Shown here: one piece after another, positions 1 to 8,930 of the stretch
Numbering within the stretch: position 1 is the stretch's first letter
Layout of the letters: the number at the start of each line of letters is the position of its first letter
Assembly (NCBI GenBank): GCA_030725715.1
Contig: JANRFG010000006.1
Span: forward strand, 59,688-123,687
DNA: 64,000 nt
Origin: Opitutales bacterium
GTDB taxonomy: Bacteria > Verrucomicrobiota > Verrucomicrobiia > Opitutales > UBA953
Reading direction: 5' to 3'
The notes under the pieces: generated by a model
What the model saw: only the letters and a program-made list of their open reading frames with translations
What the model was told of the DNA's origin: nothing
The model's database searches: none
Program-made: the position numbers and the translations under genes

Positions 1-967
1 GTTCACCGGCGGCGGGCTTCGCAGGATAGAGGTGCACCGGATGCTGCGAGCCGTAGAGCGAAGGACGCAGGATCTCCGTCATGCCGGAGTCGAGCTTGAG
101 GAATTCGCGGGCGCCGGTGGAGACGACGTCCTGGACGCGGGAGACGACCGCGCCGGCGTTGGCGACGAGGAACGTGCCGGGCTCGATCTCCAAGCGGAGC
201 CTGCGGCCGTCGGCCGCGGCGAACTTCTCGAAGGCGACCTTGACCGGCGCGCCGACGACCTGCGGGTCGGTGCCCTTCTCCGTCGATACGCGCGCGACCT
301 TGTAGCCGCCGCCGAGGTTGAGGGTCTGGACGGTCGGGAAGCGGGCGACGAGCGCGAGGCTGGCGGCGGAGACTTCCTGCCAGACCAGCGGATCGCTGCC
401 GGAGCCGATATGGGTGTGGACGCGGACGACCTTGAGGCCGTACTGCTTCACGATGGCCTGAGCCTGGTCGGCCCATTCGTGCCAGATGCCGAAGGAGGAG
501 TCGGGGCCGCCGACGTTGGTCTTACCGTTGCCGCCCGAACCCTTGCCGGGGTTGAAGCGCAGGCCGACCTCATGGCCGGGGAGGGCCTGGCCGATGCGTT
601 CGAGCTGGAGGAGGGAGCAGGCGTTCACGTGCACGCCCTTATTAAGGAGGGGCGCGAAATCCTCCGGCAGCTCCTGGGAGGAAAGCGAGATCCGGTCGGC
701 CGGGACCCCGGCGTACATGGCGCGGCGGACTTCCCAGCCCGAGCTGGCGTCGAAATGGAGCCCTTTGTTGGCGAAGACCTTGAGGATGGCCGCGTTCGGG
801 CAGGCCTTCATCGCGAAACGGACCGTCAGCCCGAAGGCGTTCGGGAACGCCAGCATGGCGTCGGCCTGGGCCTCGAGGGTCGCCTGGTCGTAGACGTAGC
901 AAGGGGTGCCATGGGCCGCCGCGATCTGGCGGGCCGGGTCAGGAAGAAGGAAGCGGTGATTTTCCAC
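1..967 (-). CDS. lysA: Diaminopimelate decarboxylase (3' end cut by window edge)
   Basis: PLP-dependent fold-III decarboxylase that makes L-lysine from meso-diaminopimelate. Read on the minus strand from a GTG at 967, the protein begins [20 protein letters not shown] and continues with FAMKACPN (the PLP-binding lysine), [10 protein letters not shown], the glycine-rich NLGGGYK and, near the edge, [18 protein letters not shown], typical of LysA. About 320 residues are present and the last roughly 80-100 lie outside the window. The GTG is chosen because homology starts right after it; an internal ATG near 857 would remove the PLP lysine region. It is divergent from mnmE. A carboxynorspermidine-type decarboxylase is a less likely alternative. 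Confidence 0.85.
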   Translation of the reverse strand, partial: MENHRFLLPDPARQIAAAHGTPCYVYDQATLEAQADAMLAFPNAFGLTVRFAMKACPNAAILKVFANKGLHFDASSGWEVRRAMYAGVPADRISLSSQELPEDFAPLLNKGVHVNACSLLQLERIGQALPGHEVGLRFNPGKGSGGNGKTNVGGPDSSFGIWHEWADQAQAIVKQYGLKVVRVHTHIGSGSDPLVWQEVSAASLALVARFPTVQTLNLGGGYKVARVSTEKGTDPQVVGAPVKVAFEKFAAADGRRLRLEIEPGTFLVANAGAVVSRVQDVVSTGAREFLKLDSGMTEILRPSLYGSQHPVHLYPAKPAAGE

Positions 968-1088
968 GGGAGTGTCTCGGGCGGACTTTGGCAGGCCCGC
1001 CCTTCCCTTCCAGCCTTTTTGCGGACGTATGACACCGCTTGCCTCCCCTCCCCTCGCCCCTTGGGATGACCTCGGCTCACGCCTTCCC

Positions 1089-2447
1089 ATGTCCGTCACC
1101 GAGACCATCGTCGCCGCCGCGACTCCTGCGGGCCGTTCGGCCCTGGCGATCGTCCGCGTCGACGGACCGCTCGCCGCGACCATCGCGACCGCCGCGCTCG
1201 GCCGGAAGTCGCCGCCCGCGGAGAAGAAGTCGACCCTCGGCATCTGGCGCGACCAGGCCGGCGCGCCGATCGACCAGGTCGTGGCCGTGCTCTGGTCCGC
1301 CGGACGTTCGTTCACCGGCAATGATTCGCTCGAGATCACCTGCCATGGCAACCCGCTGCTCGTGCGCCGGATCACCGAAGACTGCCTCGCGCGCGGCGGC
1401 CGCCTCGCCGAGCCCGGCGAGTTCACCCGGCGCTCGTACCTCGCGGGCCGCATCGACCTGACGCAGGCCGAAGCCGTCGCCGACCTGATCCACGCCAGCT
1501 CCGAACGCGCGCTCGCCTCGGCGCGGCGCATGCTCGCCGGCGAGCTCGGCCGGCACGTCGCCCGCTGGAGCGACCGCACGTTGCAGGTCCTCGCCGAACT
1601 CGAGGCCCACATCGATTTCCCCGAAGAAGACCTCCCGCCGGAGGACCCGCGCGGCCCTGCGGCCCGCTTGGCCGAAATCGCGTCAGAACTTTCCGCATAC
1701 GCCCGCACCGCGAAGCACGACGGCGCCCTGCGGGCCGGCCTGCGCGTGGCCGTCGTCGGCGCGCCGAACGCCGGCAAGTCGAGCCTGCTCAACGCGCTGA
1801 CCGGCGCCGAACGCGCGATCGTGAGCCCGGAAGCCGGCACCACGCGCGACTACCTCGAAGCGCCCGTCGCCGGCCTGCCGCTCGCCGTCACCGCGATCGA
1901 CACCGCCGGCCTGCGCGACGGCGGCTCGACGGTCGAGAACCTCGGCATGACGCGCTCGCTCGAACAGGCGCGCAGCGCTCATCTTCTCCTCCTGGTCGTC
2001 GACGCTTCGGCCGAGCCCCCTGCCCTGCCCGCAGAACTCGTCGCCTTGCTCGACCCCGCGCGCACGCTCGTGGTCGCGAACAAAGCGGACCTCCCCCCGC
2101 ACCCCACGCAGAAAGATTTCCTGCCTCAGCTCACCAAACTGTCGGCCTGCCTCCTGGATGGCCGCGACGCCGAGCAGCTGCGCGCCAAGCTCGGCGACTT
2201 CCTGATCACCCAGGAGATCGCCCCGGGCGCCGAAGAGCTCGTCGTCTCGGTCCGCCACGCCGAGGCCATGGCCCGGGCGGCGGTCGCCCTGACCGAAGCC
2301 GGCGGCCACCTGAAGGCCCCGATCCAGACCGAGCTGGCGGCCGCCCAGGCCCGGGCCGCCCTGGACGCCCTGGGGGAGATCGTCGGACGCATCGATAATG
2401 AGCGTATGCTGGACAAGCTCTTTGCTTCCTTCTGCATAGGTAAGTGA
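1089..2447 (+). CDS. mnmE: tRNA modification GTPase MnmE
   Basis: With MnmG, installs the (carboxymethyl)aminomethyl group on U34 of certain tRNAs. The 452-residue protein has the N-terminal tetrahydrofolate-binding region ([20 protein letters not shown]) and a G domain: GAPNAGKSS about 224-232, GTTRD, DTAG about 270 and NKAD about 330. It ends in the catalytic FCIGK tail. The ATG at 1089 is preferred over upstream in-frame starts because the family begins at this point. The next gene, mnmG, begins 23 bases after the stop, so the two form a unit. Length is normal for the family. Confidence 0.97.
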   Translation: MSVTETIVAAATPAGRSALAIVRVDGPLAATIATAALGRKSPPAEKKSTLGIWRDQAGAPIDQVVAVLWSAGRSFTGNDSLEITCHGNPLLVRRITEDCLARGGRLAEPGEFTRRSYLAGRIDLTQAEAVADLIHASSERALASARRMLAGELGRHVARWSDRTLQVLAELEAHIDFPEEDLPPEDPRGPAARLAEIASELSAYARTAKHDGALRAGLRVAVVGAPNAGKSSLLNALTGAERAIVSPEAGTTRDYLEAPVAGLPLAVTAIDTAGLRDGGSTVENLGMTRSLEQARSAHLLLLVVDASAEPPALPAELVALLDPARTLVVANKADLPPHPTQKDFLPQLTKLSACLLDGRDAEQLRAKLGDFLITQEIAPGAEELVVSVRHAEAMARAAVALTEAGGHLKAPIQTELAAAQARAALDALGEIVGRIDNERMLDKLFASFCIGK

Positions 2448-2470
2448 TTCCCTCCGGTGAGGGAGCGCCT

Positions 2471-4351
2471 ATGCGACCTCACAAACAAATCCGCCTCGGG
2501 CCCGACCGCCCCTACGACGTCATCGTCTGCGGGGCCGGCCATGCCGGCGTGGAAGCCGCCCTGGCCGCGGCCCGCATGGGCGTGGACGTCCTGCTCCTGA
2601 CGGGCAACGTCGACACCATCGCCCAGATGAGCTGCAACCCCGCCATCGGGGGGCAGGCCAAGGGGCATATCGTCCGGGAGATCGACGCCCTCGGGGGCGA
2701 GATGGGCCTGACCGCCGATGTCACCGGCATCCAGTTCCGCCTGCTCAACTCTTCCAAGGGCCCGGCCGTCCAGGCTCCCCGCGCCCAGTGTGATAAGAAG
2801 GCGTACCAGTTCCGGATGAAGCACCTCTGCGAGCTGCAGGAAGGCCTGACCATCTTCCAGGCCCAAGTCACCGGGCTGATCTTCAAGGCCGGCGCCGTCG
2901 TCGGTGTACAGACCAACTTGGATCTCGATTTCCATGGTAAGACCGTGGTCGTCACTACGGGTACTTTCTTGCGTGGCCTGATGCATATCGGGGCGAATAA
3001 GACCGAAGGCGGACGGCTGGGTGATTTTAGTGCTAAGTCCTTGTCAGCCAGTTTCTTAGAGGCTGGAATTGAACTCCAAAGACTTAAGACGGGCACCCCT
3101 CCGCGTATCCTCGGTTCCTCCATTGATTTCAGCAAGTGCGAAGAGCAGCCGGGCGATGCCTGCCCTACCCTTTTCGCCTTCCACGACACCCGTCAGCAGA
3201 CCGATTTGTTCCACGTGGAACAAGCGGGTGAACGCCTCCCCGGGTGGACTCCTGGGAGCGACCAGGTTTCTTGTTGGATGACGGAGGCCACGGGCGCCAC
3301 CGGCAAGATCGTCCAAGAGAACCTCCACCTCTCCCCCCTCTATGGAGGCGAGATCGCCGGGGTCGGTCCGCGCTACTGCCCTTCCATCGAGGACAAGTTC
3401 GTGAAGTTCTCGGATAAGGACGCCCATAAGCTCTACCTCGAGCCCGAAGGCCGTAATACCGACGAATGGTATATCAACGGCCTGTCGACCTCCCTGCCCT
3501 TTACCGTCCAGCTGCAGATGCTGGCTTCGGTCCCAGGATTGGAGAAAGCCGTCATGCTACGCCCGGCCTATGCCGTAGAGTACGATTTCGCGCCCCCGAC
3601 CCAGCTCTACCCCACCCTGGAGTCCAAAAAGGTCGATGCCCTCTTCTTTGCCGGCCAGATCAATGGTACGTCTGGCTATGAGGAAGCCGCCGCCCAAGGC
3701 CTAGTGGCCGGGGTTAACGCCGCCTGTAAGATCAAAGGCCAGACTCCCATGGTCCTAGGCCGCGACGAGGCCTATATCGGCGTCCTCATTGACGACCTCG
3801 TGACTAAAGGCACCCAGGAGCCTTACCGGATGTTCACCAGCCGGGCTGAATTCCGTCTATTGTTCAATCACGGCAGCGCTGAACTTCGTCTGAAGGATAA
3901 AATCGCTGAATTCGGCCTCGTACCCCCTGATCGGCTATCCCGCATACAGGCCAAGGCCCAAAAGGTCTCCCATTGGATTGAATACCTCGAGAAACTGGCG
4001 ATCCCGGGCGGGATCGCGGGAGATGTCATCCGCCGTAACTGGGATTCGACCCCCAAGGACTTGCCGCCGACATTCCTTGCCGAAGCACCCGAGGTTCAGG
4101 CCGAAGTCATGTATCGGGTCAAATACCGCGGCTATCTGGAGCGCGAAACGCGGAACGCCCGCAAGCTTCACGACCTGGATTCCTTTAAGGTGCCTGAAGG
4201 CTTTGATTTTCTAAAAGCCTACGGCTTGCGAATCGAGGCCCGCCAGAAGCTCCAGACCATCCAGCCCAAGACCCTGGGTCAGGCCAGCCGGATCAGCGGG
4301 GTGAACCCGGCCGACATCTCGCTACTGATGGTCCTTTTCCGCTCTAAGTAA
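2471..4351 (+). CDS. mnmG: tRNA uridine-5-carboxymethylaminomethyl enzyme MnmG (GidA)
   Basis: FAD-dependent partner of MnmE in U34 modification. The 626-residue protein carries the Rossmann motif [19 protein letters not shown] near residue 18 and the family signatures SCNPAIGG and LKTGTPPR. The C-terminal helical domain is complete. The ATG at 2471 has a GAGGGAG ribosome site seven bases upstream; a GTG at 2444 overlapping the mnmE stop is a weaker alternative. From about 2930 to 4340 the codon choice looks less GC-rich than in neighbouring genes. A perfect parS-like palindrome lies inside the gene at 3207-3222. rsmG and parAB, common downstream neighbours of mnmG, are absent. Confidence 0.97.
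   Translation: MRPHKQIRLGPDRPYDVIVCGAGHAGVEAALAAARMGVDVLLLTGNVDTIAQMSCNPAIGGQAKGHIVREIDALGGEMGLTADVTGIQFRLLNSSKGPAVQAPRAQCDKKAYQFRMKHLCELQEGLTIFQAQVTGLIFKAGAVVGVQTNLDLDFHGKTVVVTTGTFLRGLMHIGANKTEGGRLGDFSAKSLSASFLEAGIELQRLKTGTPPRILGSSIDFSKCEEQPGDACPTLFAFHDTRQQTDLFHVEQAGERLPGWTPGSDQVSCWMTEATGATGKIVQENLHLSPLYGGEIAGVGPRYCPSIEDKFVKFSDKDAHKLYLEPEGRNTDEWYINGLSTSLPFTVQLQMLASVPGLEKAVMLRPAYAVEYDFAPPTQLYPTLESKKVDALFFAGQINGTSGYEEAAAQGLVAGVNAACKIKGQTPMVLGRDEAYIGVLIDDLVTKGTQEPYRMFTSRAEFRLLFNHGSAELRLKDKIAEFGLVPPDRLSRIQAKAQKVSHWIEYLEKLAIPGGIAGDVIRRNWDSTPKDLPPTFLAEAPEVQAEVMYRVKYRGYLERETRNARKLHDLDSFKVPEGFDFLKAYGLRIEARQKLQTIQPKTLGQASRISGVNPADISLLMVLFRSK
3207..3222. promoter_or_regulatory. parS: parS-like ParB-binding palindrome inside mnmG
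   Basis: TGTTCCACGTGGAACA is a perfect 16-bp palindrome, extendable to 18 bp with the flanking T and A. It matches the chromosomal parS consensus TGTTNCACGTGAAACA at 15 of 16 positions. ParB loads at such sites near the origin to organise and segregate the chromosome. Sites inside coding genes are known in other bacteria. An identical 16-mer occurs 1.2 kb downstream. Confidence 0.85.
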
Positions 4352-4569
4352 GGAGCGCATCCAGAGGGGGGAGGGAAGGGAGGTGTTCCACGTGGAACAC
4401 CCCTATGTAAAGATTGTGGCCGCACGGTGTGACGGTCATGTTTCTAAAATCTATAAATACTTGGCGAGCAATGACATATGGAACAAATAGAGGTGCGTCA
4501 CGCAACCGCCATCATTGACACCTAACTCTGGCGCTACGGGGCCTGGTGCTTTTAAGTGAGGGCGCACCC
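4352..4569. other. Intergenic region with parS and an AT-rich segment
   Basis: 218 bp separate mnmG from the PhoB-type gene. A purine-rich stretch (4362-4383) is followed by the second parS palindrome. An AT-rich segment around 4438-4500, which includes TCTATAAATACTT, is unusual for this GC-rich DNA. The position after mnmG recalls bacteria whose oriC lies beside gidA, but no convincing DnaA-box cluster was seen here. It may simply hold the response-regulator promoter (a TTGACA occurs near 4515). No ORF or tRNA was recognised. Confidence 0.5.
4384..4399. promoter_or_regulatory. parS: Second parS-like palindrome, downstream of mnmG
   Basis: Another exact TGTTCCACGTGGAACA, here extendable to a 20-bp perfect palindrome by flanking GG and CC (4382-4401). 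It lies in the mnmG-phoB-like intergenic region. Two identical 16-bp palindromes 1.18 kb apart argue strongly for a ParB site cluster and an origin-proximal location. Confidence 0.9.
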
Positions 4570-5265
4570 ATGGACGCCGAACATCTCAAGCGCATCTTGA
4601 TCGTCGACGACGAAGCCGACGTCACCGAGCTCTTGGACTATAAGTTCAAGCAGGCGGGCTACGCCATCCGGACGCTCAACGACCCGCTGCGGGCCATCGG
4701 CCTCGCGCGGGACTTCCGCCCGGACCTGATCATCCTCGACGTGATGATGCCGGAACTCACCGGCGTGCAGCTGCTCCGCATGATCCGCGCCGACGCGCTG
4801 CTCCAGGACACGCCCGTGATCTTCCTCACGGCCAAGGGCGAGACGGTCGACAAGGTGAAGGGCCTCGAGTCCGGCGCCGACGACTACGTGACCAAGCCTT
4901 TCGACGCGCGCGAGCTGATGCTCCGCGCCCAGGCGCTCCTGCGCCGCGCCAAGTCCGCCGCCGCCCAGCCGACGACGCGGCTCGCCGCCGGCGCGCTGCT
5001 CCTCGACATCGAGCGGCATGAAGTGACCGCGGCGGGCAAGCCCGTCGACCTCACGGCGACCGAGTTCAAGCTGCTCCGCCTGCTCCTCGAGCGGAAGGGC
5101 AGGGTGCAGTCGCGGGAAGAACTGCTTTCGGACGTGTGGAATTATTCGCCCGACCTCGAGACGCGCACCGTGGACACGCACGTCCGCCGCCTGCGCGAGA
5201 AACTCGGACCGGCCGGCGACGTGATCGATACGGTGCGCGGCGTCGGTTATCGCGTGAACGGCTGA
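4570..5265 (+). CDS. PhoB/OmpR-family response regulator
   Basis: Transcriptional regulator of a two-component system. The 231-residue protein has a receiver domain with acidic pocket VDDEAD, phospho-acceptor Asp57 (LIILDVMMPEL) and Lys109 (TKPF). An OmpR-type winged helix follows, ending TVDTHVRRLREKLG and IDTVRGVGYRV. The ATG at 4570 has a GAGGG ribosome site and is preferred to an in-frame upstream start. The partner kinase begins 49 bases downstream. Together with the PstS-like gene 1.5 kb away this suggests phosphate sensing, but no clear Pho box was found, so the PhoB label is by analogy. Confidence 0.92.
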   Translation: MDAEHLKRILIVDDEADVTELLDYKFKQAGYAIRTLNDPLRAIGLARDFRPDLIILDVMMPELTGVQLLRMIRADALLQDTPVIFLTAKGETVDKVKGLESGADDYVTKPFDARELMLRAQALLRRAKSAAAQPTTRLAAGALLLDIERHEVTAAGKPVDLTATEFKLLRLLLERKGRVQSREELLSDVWNYSPDLETRTVDTHVRRLREKLGPAGDVIDTVRGVGYRVNG

Positions 5266-5314
5266 ACCGCTTTGCGCTCGCGCGTCCCCGCGCCGCCGAC
5301 AGCATCCGAAGCCG

Positions 5315-6556
5315 ATGACCTGGCTCCCTTGGCTGCTCCTGCTCGCGCTCGGCGCGGCCGCCGTCTGGGCGCTGGGGGAACACGGCGCGCACCTCCGCTG
5401 GGCGCGGCGCGCCTTGCGCGGTGACGCCGACGCGAAGCGCCCGCAGGGGTGGCTCGTCCGGGCCCTGCAGCTGGAGGAGCTCTTCATGGCGATCGAGCGC
5501 CGGGCCGAGAACGAGGACGAGATCCGCGCCGCCGCGGGGCGGCGCATCGAGGCCTTGCTGGCGCCGCTCACCGACGCGGTGCTCGTCGTCGACGCGCAGG
5601 ACCGCCTCCGTCTCGCGAACCCGGCGGCGGTGGCCTTGTTCGGGCTCGCCGAGGAGGACATCGGCGGCCCGGTCGTGCCGCTCGTCCGCAGCGCGGACTT
5701 CATCGAACTGATCCGGCGCGTCCGCGGCGAAGGCGACGCGCGCGCCACGCTGCTCCTCAACCGCGCGCCCCTGGCCGACGTCTGGCTGCAGGCCGCCGGC
5801 GCCCGCACCGACCCGGAGGCGTTCGGCGAGGACGCCGCGATCTTCGTGCTCGCGGACGTGACCGCGCTGAAGCGCCTGCAGGCCATGGAGCGCGACTTCG
5901 TGACGAACGTCTCGCATGACCTCCGGACGCCGGTGACGATCCTGCGCGGCTACGCGGAGACGCTCGCCGAAGACCAGGCGACGATGTCGGCCGAAGACCG
6001 CGCGCGCTTCACGCAGAAGATCGTGGGCTCCGTCGGCCGCCTCCAAGGGCTCGTCGAAGGCCTGCTCGCGCTGGCGAGCCTCGAGTCATCCCGCGAGGTC
6101 CGGCGCGAAGCCGGCGCGCTGCACGCGGCGGCGCGCGAGGTGGCCGCGGAGTTCGAAGCCCGCTGCAAGGCCGCGGGCGTCACGATCGGCCTGGAGCTGA
6201 CGGCGCAGCAGGACGTCGGCGCCGACCCGATCCAGGCGCGCCGGCTCATCCAGAACCTGATCGACAATGCGCTGGCCCACGCCGCCGGGCTGACCCGGCT
6301 CCGGATCACGACCCGAGACACGGAGGACGGGACCGAACTGAGCGTCGAAGACGACGGGGCGGGGGTGACGAACGCCGACCTGCCGAGGCTCTTCGATCGC
6401 TTCTACCGGACCGACAAATCTCGACGGGCAGGCGGCAGCGGCCTGGGCCTGAGCATCGTCCGCCAGGTGGCGGAGCTGCATGGCGGCTCGGCCGGGGCCG
6501 AACCCGCGCGCCCGAAAGGCCTCCGGGTGATCGTCACCATCCCGCGGGTCGACTGA
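5315..6556 (+). CDS. PhoR-like sensor histidine kinase
   Basis: Membrane sensor kinase partner of the preceding response regulator. The 413 residues comprise one N-terminal transmembrane helix (about 4-20), a PAS-like domain about 80-180 (LTDAVLVVDAQDRLRLANPA), the dimerisation box FVTNVSHDLRTPVTILRGY with His201, and a complete ATPase domain. Visible ATPase boxes are NLIDNALAHA (N box), VEDDGAGV (G1), FDRFYRTD (F) and GGSGLGLSIV (G2). There is no large periplasmic loop, as in PhoR proteins that sense through a transporter complex. The gene ends just before an intrinsic-terminator-like hairpin. Confidence 0.92.
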   Translation: MTWLPWLLLLALGAAAVWALGEHGAHLRWARRALRGDADAKRPQGWLVRALQLEELFMAIERRAENEDEIRAAAGRRIEALLAPLTDAVLVVDAQDRLRLANPAAVALFGLAEEDIGGPVVPLVRSADFIELIRRVRGEGDARATLLLNRAPLADVWLQAAGARTDPEAFGEDAAIFVLADVTALKRLQAMERDFVTNVSHDLRTPVTILRGYAETLAEDQATMSAEDRARFTQKIVGSVGRLQGLVEGLLALASLESSREVRREAGALHAAAREVAAEFEARCKAAGVTIGLELTAQQDVGADPIQARRLIQNLIDNALAHAAGLTRLRITTRDTEDGTELSVEDDGAGVTNADLPRLFDRFYRTDKSRRAGGSGLGLSIVRQVAELHGGSAGAEPARPKGLRVIVTIPRVD

Positions 6557-6570
6557 AGGTCCCGAAATGA

Positions 6571-6597
6571 AAAACCCGCCGGGTTTCGGCGGGTTTT
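6571..6597. terminator. Bidirectional rho-independent terminator
   Basis: The 10-base arms AAAACCCGCC and GGCGGGTTTT enclose the 7-base loop GGGTTTC, with T-runs readable on both strands. It sits 14 bases after the PhoR-like stop and 16 bases beyond the 3' end of the oppositely oriented tRNA-Gly, so it can end both transcripts. Confidence 0.85.
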
Positions 6598-6613
6598 GGC
6601 TCCATTTTTAAAG

Positions 6614-6688
6614 TGGAGCGCGCGACTGGACTTGAACCAGCAACAGCCACCTTGGCAAGGTGGTACTCTACCATTGAGCTACGCGCGC
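6614..6688 (-). tRNA. tRNA-Gly (anticodon GCC), CCA encoded
   Basis: Minus-strand cloverleaf: acceptor GCGCGCG with CGCGCGC, D-arm GCTCAATGGTAGAGT, anticodon arm CCACC-TTGCCAA-GGTGG (GCC), T-arm GCTGG-TTCAAGT-CCAGT, discriminator T, then genomic CCA at 6616-6614. The mature part is 72 nt plus CCA. Confidence 0.96.
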
Positions 6689-6699
6689 GTTGGACGAGG

Positions 6700-6728
6700 A
6701 GCAGACCAAACGGCTCAACGAGTGTCAA
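6700..6728 (-). promoter_or_regulatory. Candidate promoter of tRNA-Gly(GCC)
   Basis: On the minus strand TTGACA (6728-6723) is followed after 17 bp by TCTGCT (6705-6700), about 11 bp before the tRNA 5' end. The -35 is perfect and the -10 weak. The -35 overlaps the 3' end of the PstS-like gene. Confidence 0.4.
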
Positions 6729-7551
6729 GCCTTTGGAGGAAGGCCGTCCGGGCGGCCGCCGGGGCGGGGGTCAGGCCTTGGTCCGACAGTAAGGCGGCCG
6801 CCGCGTCCGAGCAGAGCCAGCGGAGGGCAGGGCGGAGGGTGGCGACTTTGTCCGGGCGGACGTAAAGGATGAGCGGCACCTGGAGGGGGTAGTCGCCGTT
6901 GTGCACGTTGGTCTCATCCGGACCGTAGGCGGTGGCGGACCGACCGGGGCGACCATCGGAGACCGGCAGGACCCGGCCGCGGGCGGCCGGGGGCTTGGGT
7001 AAGAGGACGATGCTACCCGCCCGTGCGGCGAGGAGGTCGGCCGCCAAGGACGGCTCGACGCGGAGCCGGACATCCGGGCGGAACGGCTGGCCTTCGAGGA
7101 CGAGGCCCTGGAAGACCTCGAGCACCAGCGTGCCGGGCGGAGAGCTCAACGCCGGCGTCATGAGTTCCGAACGCGCGGCCGGATCGAGGTCGTTCCAATT
7201 GCGCGCCGGCGCCCGGGCGTCGCGGGCATACGCGTTGGCGAGCTGCTCGAAGCTGATCTGCTCCATGCGGTTGCTCCCGTGCGTCGCGACGACGACCACC
7301 GCCGAGGCCAGGCGGAATTCCCTCAGGCCGGCGGCCGGAGCCGCTTCACCAGGACGCACCATCAGGATGGCGGCCGCCGAGCGGCCTTCGACCAAGGCGC
7401 GTCGGGCAGGCAGGGTGCCCGCGAAATCAGCCGAGTCCTGACCGGCCGCGGCGCGCAGGCCGGCGGCGAAACGTCCGTCGAGCAGATCGCTGCCGACGAC
7501 GTCCGCGGCTTGGACGGCGCAGACGAAGAGAAGACCAAGAAGGTGCCTCAC
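6715..7551 (-). CDS. PstS-like phosphate/anion substrate-binding protein
   Basis: Probable secreted periplasmic-binding-type protein of 278 residues. The GTG start at 7551 gives a signal peptide, VRHLLGLLFVCAVQA, cleaved near AQA. The body shows the PstS-family phrase NGDYPLQVPLILYVRP and a ligand-loop-like segment (FAGTLPARRALVEGRSAAAI). The GTG overlaps the stop of the upstream NtrC-type gene (GTGA), implying translational coupling. No PstCAB permease is nearby, so it may serve a distant transporter or act as a sensor. The alternative long frame starting near 7866 lacks this signal peptide and overlaps the regulator gene. Confidence 0.75.
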   Translation of the reverse strand: MRHLLGLLFVCAVQAADVVGSDLLDGRFAAGLRAAAGQDSADFAGTLPARRALVEGRSAAAILMVRPGEAAPAAGLREFRLASAVVVVATHGSNRMEQISFEQLANAYARDARAPARNWNDLDPAARSELMTPALSSPPGTLVLEVFQGLVLEGQPFRPDVRLRVEPSLAADLLAARAGSIVLLPKPPAARGRVLPVSDGRPGRSATAYGPDETNVHNGDYPLQVPLILYVRPDKVATLRPALRWLCSDAAAALLSDQGLTPAPAAARTAFLQRLDTR

Positions 7552-8927
7552 GCCGTCTCGGGGCCCGGATCGAGTTCCGGCCACTGCAGGAGTTTGCGGT
7601 GCAAGGTGCGACGCGAGATGCCCATGAGCTCCGCGGCGCGCGTGCGGTTGCCCGCCGCGGCGGCGAGCGCCTGCTTGAGCAGCTGCTTCTCGTTCAAGGT
7701 GCGGTCGAGGTTGCCCGAAGCGCCCAAGGCCGGAGCGGCCAAGCCGGCGGCGAGGGCGGGAGCGCTGAAGCGCGGGTCGAGGTCGGCCGGGCCGACCGTC
7801 CTGCCGGCGCGGAGCACCGCGAGGTTCTCGCACGCGTTGCGCAGTTCGCGGATGTTGCCGGGCCACGGATAGCGCACGAAGACCGCCAGCGCGTCAGGAG
7901 AGAGCCTCGGCGCCGGGGCGCCGTTCTCTTTCGCGAAACGCTCGAGATAATGCGCGAGCAGGAGCGGGATATCGTCGGTGCGTTCGCGCAGCGGCGGCAG
8001 ACGCAGCGGCACCACCGAGAGGCGGTAGTAGAGATCTTCGCGGAACCTGCCTTCCTTCACCATCTGCTGGAGGTCGCGGTTCGTCGCGCAGACGAGACGC
8101 AGGTCCAGGGCGATCGGCCGGTGCGAGCCGAGACGTTCGACGGCGCGCGTCTCGAGGAAGCGCAGGAGCTTCACCTGGGTGGTCGCGTCGATCTCGCCGA
8201 TCTCGTCGAGGAAGAGCGTGCCGCCGTCGGCCGATTCGAAACGGCCCACACGACGTTCGTTCGCGCCGGTGAAGGCGCCTTTCTCGTGGCCGAAAAGTTC
8301 GGACTCCAGGAGGTTCGCCGGGATCGCGGCGCAATGCACCGCCATGAAGGGACCCTTCGCGCGCTGGCTCGCCTGGTGGATCATCTGGGCGAAGAGTTCC
8401 TTGCCCGTGCCGGTCTCCCCAAGGAGGAGGACGGTCGCATTCGAAGATGCGACCGAGCGGACCTGTTCGATCGAATGCTGGAGGGAGGCGGAGGAACCGA
8501 CGACTTCGCCGAGGGAGAACTTGCGGTCGAGACGCGCCTTGAGCGTCACGACTTCCTTCTCGGTCGTGCGCGCCTTCAGGCCGCGTTCGAGCACGAGCTC
8601 CACCTGACGGAGGTCGACCGGTTTCTGGAAGAACCAATAGGCGCCGCGGCTCATCGCCGTCACGGCCGTCTCCACGTCGCCGTAGGCCGTCATCATGATG
8701 CAGACCGGCTGGTGCGGGAGCTTGAGCGCGCGGTCGATGACCGCCATGCCGTCCTCGCCGGCCATGCGGAGGTCGGTGAGCACGGCGTCGGGCGGCACGT
8801 CCTGCATGAGGCGCGCCGCTTCCGCGGCGTCCTTCGCGACGAAGGTCTCGTAGCGGTCCTCCAGCGCGGCGCGGAGGCCTTCGCGGATGTTCTTCTCGTC
8901 GTCGACGATGAGTACCGTGGGCTTCAT
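7548..8927 (-). CDS. NtrC-family sigma-54-dependent response regulator
   Basis: Activator of sigma-54 promoters, 459 residues. The receiver domain has Asp52 (VLTDLRMAG) and Lys102. The central AAA+ domain has Walker A GETGTGKE at 170-177, the sigma-54 contact loop GAFTGA at 217-222 and Walker B GGTLFLDEIGE. A Fis-type helix-turn-helix (GNRTRAAELMGISRRTLHRKL) closes the protein. No kinase gene is adjacent. It starts 3 bp after hemA ends and overlaps the PstS-like gene, so it belongs to the ccsA-like/hemA operon. Confidence 0.95.
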   Translation of the reverse strand: MKPTVLIVDDEKNIREGLRAALEDRYETFVAKDAAEAARLMQDVPPDAVLTDLRMAGEDGMAVIDRALKLPHQPVCIMMTAYGDVETAVTAMSRGAYWFFQKPVDLRQVELVLERGLKARTTEKEVVTLKARLDRKFSLGEVVGSSASLQHSIEQVRSVASSNATVLLLGETGTGKELFAQMIHQASQRAKGPFMAVHCAAIPANLLESELFGHEKGAFTGANERRVGRFESADGGTLFLDEIGEIDATTQVKLLRFLETRAVERLGSHRPIALDLRLVCATNRDLQQMVKEGRFREDLYYRLSVVPLRLPPLRERTDDIPLLLAHYLERFAKENGAPAPRLSPDALAVFVRYPWPGNIRELRNACENLAVLRAGRTVGPADLDPRFSAPALAAGLAAPALGASGNLDRTLNEKQLLKQALAAAAGNRTRAAELMGISRRTLHRKLLQWPELDPGPETA

Positions 8928-8930
8928 GGT

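Noticed and set aside
4352..4569. Pho box upstream of the PhoB-like gene
   Set aside because: CTGTCATA-like sequences are only partial; the matches are no better than expected by chance in this short AT-rich region.
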